Of a stretch of DNA of 64,000 nucleotides, positions 59,111-64,000 are shown piece after piece. The position numbers were made by a program, and so were the translations under genes. The DNA lies in NCBI RefSeq assembly GCF_019711435.1, contig NZ_JAIGNK010000002.1, positions 186,001 through 250,000 on the forward strand, written 5' to 3'. Each line of letters begins with the position of its first letter. Within the stretch, counting starts at the first letter, position 1. The notes beneath the pieces were generated by a model that made no database searches, had not been told where the DNA came from, and was given only the letters and a program-made list of their open reading frames with translations. This DNA comes from Qipengyuania polymorpha (GTDB taxonomy: Bacteria > Pseudomonadota > Alphaproteobacteria > Sphingomonadales > Sphingomonadaceae).

Positions 59111-60022
59111 CTAATCGTCGGAAGCTGCCTCGGCCGGATTGTCCGCCGGGCTGGGCTGCGAAATCCGGTTGCCCGCACCATCACGCAGGCGGCGCGGTTC
59201 GAGCACGGCTGCGGTCTCGATGAGGTCGAGCGAACGCTGCGTGGCCTCGTAGCGCTCGGCATCGCGCAGCCAGCCTTGCGCATTTGCGGCACCGGGCATG
59301 TTGCGCACCTCGGCAATCGCATCCCCGGTCCGTCCCGACAGCAGGAACAACCGCGCCCGCTCGATGCGCATTTCCGGCTGCGGCGACGGTGCGCTTTCGC
59401 GGCGAATGGTGAAGAGCGCGCCCAGCTCGTCGGTAAAGCGCTCGAACCCGCCACGCTGGTCGCCCGACTGCAATTGCGGCGAAAGGCCATCGAGCCGCGC
59501 CGTGAGCTGGTCCAGCGTCACCGGATCGCGCGAGAAGGTGAGAATGGTGTTCACCGCATTGGGCAGCGCATCGCCGAAACGCAGCCTTAGCTGGTCGGCA
59601 AGGTAGCCCAATTGCGCGCCCTTATCGATGGCGCGGCGGATGGCGAAGGCAATCAGCAGGCCCTCGGCGCGCGCGGCATTACCGGCGGCGGCCTGCGCCT
59701 GGAGGTCGAGGCGCGAGAGGCGCTGTTCTGCGGCGGCAAGGCGCTGGTCGATGCCGCCCTGCGTTTCGGCCATCTGCTCGACGGCTTCGGCAGAACGTCT
59801 TGCCGCCGAACTGGTAGGTGTTGGGAGCGGGCTAGCGCCAGCTTCGGGCTGAGTGGCAATGGCCGTTTGCGGCGCAGCGTTCTCGGTCTCTTCCCCGGTG
59901 GAATTCATCCGGTAGGCGATATAGCCGACGAGTGCCGCGCCCAGCGCAAACGAGCCTGCAACGGCCAGCAGCATCGGCCGCATGGTCTTGCGGCTCCGCC
60001 GATTGCTCGAAATATCGTCCAT
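59111..60022 (-). CDS. COG4223/mitofilin-like membrane protein of the heme cluster
   Basis: A 303-aa protein with one N-terminal membrane helix (MLLAVAGSFALGAALVGYIAY, about 17-37 after a basic stretch) and a Pro/Ala/Thr-rich linker. A coiled-coil region follows (VEQMAETQGGIDQRLAAAEQRLSRL, about 81-105), then a helical domain ending in an acidic tail. Alphaproteobacterial proteins of this kind sit directly after hemD and are linked to the mitofilin family or annotated COG4223. A role in membrane organisation is family knowledge by analogy, not shown here. Confidence 0.85.
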   Translation of the reverse strand: MDDISSNRRSRKTMRPMLLAVAGSFALGAALVGYIAYRMNSTGEETENAAPQTAIATQPEAGASPLPTPTSSAARRSAEAVEQMAETQGGIDQRLAAAEQRLSRLDLQAQAAAGNAARAEGLLIAFAIRRAIDKGAQLGYLADQLRLRFGDALPNAVNTILTFSRDPVTLDQLTARLDGLSPQLQSGDQRGGFERFTDELGALFTIRRESAPSPQPEMRIERARLFLLSGRTGDAIAEVRNMPGAANAQGWLRDAERYEATQRSLDLIETAAVLEPRRLRDGAGNRISQPSPADNPAEAASDD

Positions 60023-60079
60023 CCTACTCCGTTCTGCGACCCGTTTGCGGCGTCCGTCGCGCCGCAGCTATCCCCTGCC

Positions 60080-60766
60080 TCAGCCTTGGCACAAAGCCTG
60101 CGCCAAGGCCAGTAGCTCGACGTCGAGCGGCTGGGCTGCGGTGTGGACAGATTCCCATCCCTCGCCTGCGATTTCGGCGATGCGCGGGCCGAGGGCGGCG
60201 ATGGTGATGGGCTTGCGGTCGATGCCGAGCCGCTCGCATTCTTCGCGCAGGCGGCGCGCAGCCTCACCCGAATGGAGGACTGCCACGCCGCCTTCCTCGC
60301 GCATGGCCTTGCTGACACTGGGCGAGATTTCCAGAGGCACGGTGCGGTAGACTACGCGTGTCTCGATCGTGATGCCCACGGGCGGCGAGAGTTCGACCAT
60401 CTTTTCCCCCGCGAGGCGGAGGAATTTGAGTTCGCGGCCAGCAATCTCGTCGAGCAGGTTCTGCAAGCCGCCCTTGCCGGTCATAGTGACGAGAAAACCC
60501 TTCTCGCGCGCGCCCTCGGCGGTGGCTTCGCCGACAGCATAGACGGGCAGGCCTTCGAGCTTGGCCAGCGCGCGGCCGCCGTGGCGGAACACATTCGAGC
60601 TACCGACCAGCAATGCGTCGAAATCGCTGCGGGGAGGCGCGGACCATTCGACGGGCTTCACCTCGAACAGCGGGCACCCGAGCGCTTCGAGGCCAGACGA
60701 TGCAGCGGTTTCGAGTGTCACGCCCAGACCGGGTTCGGGACGGAATACGAACAGCGGGCGCGTCAT
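60080..60766 (-). CDS. hemD: Uroporphyrinogen-III synthase
   Basis: Cyclises hydroxymethylbilane with inversion of ring D. The 228-aa product begins [20 protein letters not shown]. The weakly conserved HemD landmarks are present: FDALLVGSSNVFRHGG (about 50-65), LPVYAVGEATAEGAREKGF and AVLHSGEAARRLRE (about 163-176). The ATG at 60766 overlaps the hemC stop (ATGA). Length and context secure the call despite low family conservation. Confidence 0.92.
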   Translation of the reverse strand: MTRPLFVFRPEPGLGVTLETAASSGLEALGCPLFEVKPVEWSAPPRSDFDALLVGSSNVFRHGGRALAKLEGLPVYAVGEATAEGAREKGFLVTMTGKGGLQNLLDEIAGRELKFLRLAGEKMVELSPPVGITIETRVVYRTVPLEISPSVSKAMREEGGVAVLHSGEAARRLREECERLGIDRKPITIAALGPRIAEIAGEGWESVHTAAQPLDVELLALAQALCQG

Positions 60767-61692
60767 GCCACGCCGCCGAAATGCGCCGCGACATGCTCGG
60801 GCGCTTCGGCGAGCAGTTCGCGTGCGAGGTTGCGCGCTGCGTCGCAATCGCCCGGCGCGAATGTCGCCTCGCGGGCAATCCGGATCGCACCGTCGGGGCT
60901 GTAGATGGCGGCGGTCATGTGGAGCCGGTCGCCATCGCGGCGGGTCAGCGCGGCGATGGGACTGTGGCAGGTTCCGCCCAACCCTTCGAGCAATGCGCGT
61001 TCGGCCAGCACCTCTTCCGCGCTGGGCCGGTGATTGATGGCCGAGAGGAGTTCCTTCGCGCCCTCGTCATTGGCGCGGCATTCGATGCCGATGGCTGCCT
61101 GTGCAGGAGCGGGAAGCCACTCCTCCGGATCGAGACGCGTACCGATGCTGTCTTCTCCGAGCCGCGCGAGCCCTGCGGCAGCGAGGAAAGTCGCATCCGC
61201 CTCGCCTGCCTGGAGCTTGGCCATGCGGGTTGCCACATTGCCCCTGATGCCGACCACTTCGAGGTCTGGCCTCGCATTCAGCAATTGCGCAGCACGGCGC
61301 GGTGCGCTTGTCCCGACCCGCGCGCCCTGCGGGATGGCGCTGAGCGAGGTTGCACCGAGCAAAACGTCCGCCTTGTCGGCACGCGGCAGGATGGCAGCGA
61401 TGACGATTTCGGCGGGACGGATGGTCTCGACATCCTTCATCGAGTGCACCGCCGCGTCGATCTTGCCCTCGGCCAGCCAGATATCCAGCTCGCGCGTCCA
61501 CAGCGCCTTGCCGCCTATATCGGCGAGCGGGCGGTCCTGGATCTTGTCGCCGCTGGCGACCACGGGGACCAGCTCCACCTGCGCTTCATCCCAGCCAAGC
61601 GCTGCGCAAAGCCGCGCACGCGCCTCGTGGGCCTGCGCCATGGCGAGCGGAGAACGGCGGGTTCCGAGGCGAAAGGGAGGTGTCTCAGGCAT
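60763..61692 (-). CDS. hemC: Hydroxymethylbilane synthase (porphobilinogen deaminase)
   Basis: Joins four porphobilinogens on a dipyrromethane cofactor. The 309-aa product has [15 protein letters not shown] (about 7-21), [21 protein letters not shown] with VHSMKDVE (the active-site loop, about 60-90), [12 protein letters not shown] and [10 protein letters not shown]. The cofactor Cys lies in [13 protein letters not shown] (about 237-249). The conserved family usually reads GGCQVP there, so GGTCHSP is a mild variant that keeps the Cys. It forms an operon with hemD and the COG4223-like gene and is divergent from tsaD. Confidence 0.96.
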   Translation of the reverse strand: MPETPPFRLGTRRSPLAMAQAHEARARLCAALGWDEAQVELVPVVASGDKIQDRPLADIGGKALWTRELDIWLAEGKIDAAVHSMKDVETIRPAEIVIAAILPRADKADVLLGATSLSAIPQGARVGTSAPRRAAQLLNARPDLEVVGIRGNVATRMAKLQAGEADATFLAAAGLARLGEDSIGTRLDPEEWLPAPAQAAIGIECRANDEGAKELLSAINHRPSAEEVLAERALLEGLGGTCHSPIAALTRRDGDRLHMTAAIYSPDGAIRIAREATFAPGDCDAARNLARELLAEAPEHVAAHFGGVA

Positions 61693-61738
61693 GGGCGCGC
61701 TTGCCCTAGCGAGGGATATGACTAAGGGGAAGCGCACA

Positions 61739-62779
61739 ATGGTTCTGGTACTCGGCATCGAAAGTTCCTGCGACGAAACCGCCGCCGCCATCGTGGACGG
61801 CGAGCGGCGCATCGTGGCGCAGCGCATAGCCTCGCAGGACGCGGAACACGCGCCCTTCGGCGGTGTCGTGCCCGAGATTGCCGCGCGCGCCCATGCCGAG
61901 CGGCTCGCCCCCATGGTGGAAGCGGTGCTGGCGGACGCGGATGTGGCGCTCAACGACCTTGATGCGATTGCCGCGACGGCAGGCCCCGGCCTCATCGGCG
62001 GCGTGATGGTCGGCCTCGTCAGCGCCAAGGCGCTCGCCATGGCCAGCGATGTGCCGCTGGTTGCCGTGAACCACCTCGAGGGGCATGCCCTTAGCCCCCG
62101 CCTCGCCGACGAAAGCCTTGCGTTTCCCTATGCGCTGCTGCTGGTGTCGGGGGGGCACTGCCAGATATTGCGCGTCGACGATGTCGGCCAGTACCGCCGC
62201 CTTGCGACAACTATCGACGATGCGCTGGGCGAGGCGTTCGACAAGACTGCCAAGATCCTCGGCCTCGGCTTTCCCGGCGGCCCGGCGGTGGAGCGCAAGG
62301 CAAAGGAAGGCGATGCCCAGGCCGTCCCCCTGCCCCGCCCCATGGTCGGCAGCGGCGAGCCGCATTTCAGCTTTGCTGGTCTAAAAAGCGCCGTCCTGCG
62401 CGCGCACGAAAGCGGCAAATACGAAGTCGCCGATATCGCTGCGAGCTTCCAGCAGGCCGCCATCGATTGCGTCATCGACCGCCTGCGCATTGCGCTGGAC
62501 GAGATGCGCGATTGCAAGACGCTGGTCGTCGCAGGCGGGGTCGCAGCCAACGCCTCGGTGCGCGCGGCGCTTGAAGAGCTGGCGGCGAAACACGACATGC
62601 AATTCATTGCACCGCCGCCAAAGCTGTGCACCGACAACGCCGCAATGATAGCCTGGGCGGGTATCGAGCGGCTGGGAATGAAGGATTTCAGCCCCGACCC
62701 GCTCGACATCTCGGCGCGGCCACGCTGGCCGCTCGACCCGGATGCGGAGCCGGTCAGGGGAGCGGGGGTCAAGGCATGA
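61739..62779 (+). CDS. tsaD: tRNA N6-adenosine threonylcarbamoyltransferase
   Basis: Transfers the threonylcarbamoyl group to A37 of ANN-decoding tRNAs. The 346-aa product begins [19 protein letters not shown], the Kae1/TsaD start. Motifs are [15 protein letters not shown] (about 44-58), the metal pair in NHLEGHAL (about 111-118), the ASKHA loop LLVSGGHC and the late [13 protein letters not shown] (about 263-275). ATG at 61739 has AGGGGA eight bases upstream; 61718 is an alternative adding seven residues. It overlaps gpsA by ATGA. Confidence 0.96.
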   Translation: MVLVLGIESSCDETAAAIVDGERRIVAQRIASQDAEHAPFGGVVPEIAARAHAERLAPMVEAVLADADVALNDLDAIAATAGPGLIGGVMVGLVSAKALAMASDVPLVAVNHLEGHALSPRLADESLAFPYALLLVSGGHCQILRVDDVGQYRRLATTIDDALGEAFDKTAKILGLGFPGGPAVERKAKEGDAQAVPLPRPMVGSGEPHFSFAGLKSAVLRAHESGKYEVADIAASFQQAAIDCVIDRLRIALDEMRDCKTLVVAGGVAANASVRAALEELAAKHDMQFIAPPPKLCTDNAAMIAWAGIERLGMKDFSPDPLDISARPRWPLDPDAEPVRGAGVKA

Positions 62780-63765
62780 CTATCGGAGTATTGGGAGCAG
62801 GCGCATGGGGCACCGCGCTGGCGCAGATGGTTGCCAGCGACGGCACCGAGGTGCTGCTGTGGGCGCGCGAGGCGGACCTCGTCGACGAAATCAACACGCG
62901 CCACAGCAACGACACCTACCTGCCGACCGCATCGCTCGCGCCCAACATCCGCGCGACCGACGACCTTGCCGATATGGCGAAGCTCGACGTGCTGCTGGTG
63001 GTTACGCCGGCGCAGCACATGGGCACGGTGCTGAAAGCCATGCCTTCGCACCCGCGCGACCTCATCCTGTGCTCCAAGGGTATCGAGGCAGGCAGTGGGC
63101 GGCTGATGAACCACGTCGCCAAGGATGTTGCGCCCGGCAGCGAGATTGCAGTCCTCTCCGGCCCCACTTTCGCGCATGAAGTCGTCGCAGGCCTTCCCGC
63201 AGCCGTCACTTTGGCCTGCGGAGGCGGCGAGACGCAGTGGGACCGTATCGCGCCCCACATCGCCCGCCCGACCTTCAGACCCTATTATTCGGACGATGTC
63301 ACCGGCGCGGAAATCGGCGGCGCGGTAAAGAACGTCCTCGCGATTGCCTGCGGCGTGGTCGATGGGCTCAACCTCGGCCAAAACGCACGCGCGGCGCTGA
63401 TTGCGCGCGGTTACGCCGAGATGCTTCGCTTCGGCGAGGCCAAGGGAGCCAAGCCCGAAACGCTGACCGGCCTGTGCGGTCTGGGCGACCTCGTGCTGAC
63501 CTGCTCCTCCACCTCCAGCCGCAATTTCTCGCTCGGCAAGGCGCTAGGCGAAGGACAGGATGCCAAGGTGCTGATGTCCGACCGCAAGACCGTAGCCGAA
63601 GGCGCACACACCGCGCCCGTGCTGGTCGAACTCGCCGCACGGCACGGCATCGCCATGCCCATCGTTACCGCGGTCTACGACCTCCTCAAGGGCGATGACC
63701 CGGGCAAGGTTGTGAAGGGCATCCTCGCGCGCCCGCTCAAGGCCGAACAGGAAGCCGCCGGGTGA
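62776..63765 (+). CDS. gpsA: Glycerol-3-phosphate dehydrogenase [NAD(P)+]
   Basis: Reduces dihydroxyacetone phosphate to sn-glycerol-3-phosphate for phospholipids. The 329-aa product has the nucleotide loop [16 protein letters not shown] (about 3-18), [11 protein letters not shown] (about 132-142), the catalytic Lys in [13 protein letters not shown] (about 183-195) and [14 protein letters not shown] (about 234-247). It is coupled to tsaD upstream and to a flippase gene downstream (GTGA overlap). Confidence 0.96.
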   Translation: MTIGVLGAGAWGTALAQMVASDGTEVLLWAREADLVDEINTRHSNDTYLPTASLAPNIRATDDLADMAKLDVLLVVTPAQHMGTVLKAMPSHPRDLILCSKGIEAGSGRLMNHVAKDVAPGSEIAVLSGPTFAHEVVAGLPAAVTLACGGGETQWDRIAPHIARPTFRPYYSDDVTGAEIGGAVKNVLAIACGVVDGLNLGQNARAALIARGYAEMLRFGEAKGAKPETLTGLCGLGDLVLTCSSTSSRNFSLGKALGEGQDAKVLMSDRKTVAEGAHTAPVLVELAARHGIAMPIVTAVYDLLKGDDPGKVVKGILARPLKAEQEAAG

Positions 63766-64000
63766 CCGATACCGCAGCGCAGGATGACATGTCCGCCATC
63801 GCCAAAGGCGGAAAGCAGAACGTGGCCGGGTTCCTGCTGCGCCTGCTGGCGCGCATCCCCTTCCTGTTCATTGCCGGCCGCCTTTACGGGGTGGACGCGG
63901 TGGGCCGTTTCGCTTCCGCTCTCGTGGTGGTCGAACTGGTCGCGCTGGTGTGCGCGATGGGCGAGAAGCGGGGGCTGGCCCAGCGCCTCACCGATGGCGA
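63762..64000 (+). CDS. Polysaccharide/oligosaccharide flippase family protein, N-terminal part (cut by window edge)
   Basis: An open frame from GTG at 63762 (overlapping the gpsA stop) to the last base, giving 79 residues. After a polar start come KGGKQNVAGFLLRLLARIPF and LFIAGRLYGVDAVGRFASAL (residues about 18-57), then a hydrophobic stretch and GEKRGLAQRLTDG. This is the typical first-helix pattern of Wzx/MATE-type lipopolysaccharide or O-antigen flippases. The remaining helices lie outside the window, so the family call is provisional. Confidence 0.7.
   Translation, partial: MTDTAAQDDMSAIAKGGKQNVAGFLLRLLARIPFLFIAGRLYGVDAVGRFASALVVVELVALVCAMGEKRGLAQRLTDG

Noticed and set aside
1-64000. CRISPR arrays, rRNA genes, classic tRNA genes, insertion sequences and phage genes
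   Set aside because: No regularly spaced repeats, rRNA stretches, cloverleaf-like segments, transposase or phage proteins could be recognised; the only tRNA-like structure belongs to ssrA.

Overview
The window is a GC-rich, densely coded chromosomal segment from an alphaproteobacterium. It is most likely a sphingomonad of the Erythrobacter/Qipengyuania/Altererythrobacter type. The support is a circularly permuted two-piece tmRNA whose tag reads ANDNEALALAA, the alphaproteobacterial order pepA/lptD/surA/pdxA/rsmA, the Anbu protease cluster, an HWE-type kinase, and many GTG and TTG starts with 1-4 bp ATGA/GTGA overlaps. Assignment to a genus is inference. Nearly everything is ordinary core chromosome; the only place that looks accessory is a short stretch beside ssrA.

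Layout. 1-5.6 kb: a DUF2066-like export protein (cut by the window edge), purM-purN with a small membrane protein and a sulfotransferase, an NTF2-like protein, ndk, a lipoprotein, holC and a DUF2256 microprotein. 5.6-13.5 kb: pepA divergent from lptD-surA-pdxA-rsmA (outer-membrane assembly, vitamin B6, rRNA methylation), then a PilZ protein. 13.5-19.4 kb: malate synthase G divergent from an arginine-succinylation operon (M20 hydrolase, astA, astB). 19.4-21 kb: small membrane proteins, ssrA and mscL. 21-24.6 kb: LemA and two TPM-domain proteins, a NUDIX hydrolase and an SDR. 24.7-30.5 kb: a PspC operon, recF, an arylesterase and its divergent YbbA/YbbP-type ABC exporter. 30.5-36.5 kb: two DUF805 proteins, a TonB-dependent receptor and typA. 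36.5-43.3 kb: a ZIP-like protein, a response regulator, a giant CheB/CheR/HWE-kinase fusion, a short LOV protein and a Na+/proline symporter. 43.3-47.4 kb: a LicD/cytidylyltransferase pair, VOC protein, SdpI/SdpR pair, extensin-like lipoprotein and a LuxR-type regulator. 47.5-51.5 kb: the Anbu operon. 51.6-64 kb: hydrolase, EF-hand/DUF3617 lipoprotein, uvrB, dsbD, a UbiH-like hydroxylase, the hemC-hemD operon, tsaD-gpsA and a truncated flippase.

The most interesting non-coding signals are as follows. Two near-identical sigma-54 (RpoN) promoters stand in front of small membrane proteins: one drives an 84-aa protein, the other an operon of two 39-aa paralogous microproteins plus PspC. Together they suggest a small RpoN-controlled envelope-stress regulon. 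holC appears to lack any standard start codon and may begin at ATC. The SdpR-like repressor gene has a perfect operator inside a promoter placed so that the mRNA would be leaderless. A 29-30-bp piece of the ssrA 3' end is duplicated 94 bp away, like an attachment-site scar. Two long hairpins of one repeat family sit in intercistronic gaps. An EcfG-type stress promoter precedes the response regulator next to the LOV/HWE-kinase genes.
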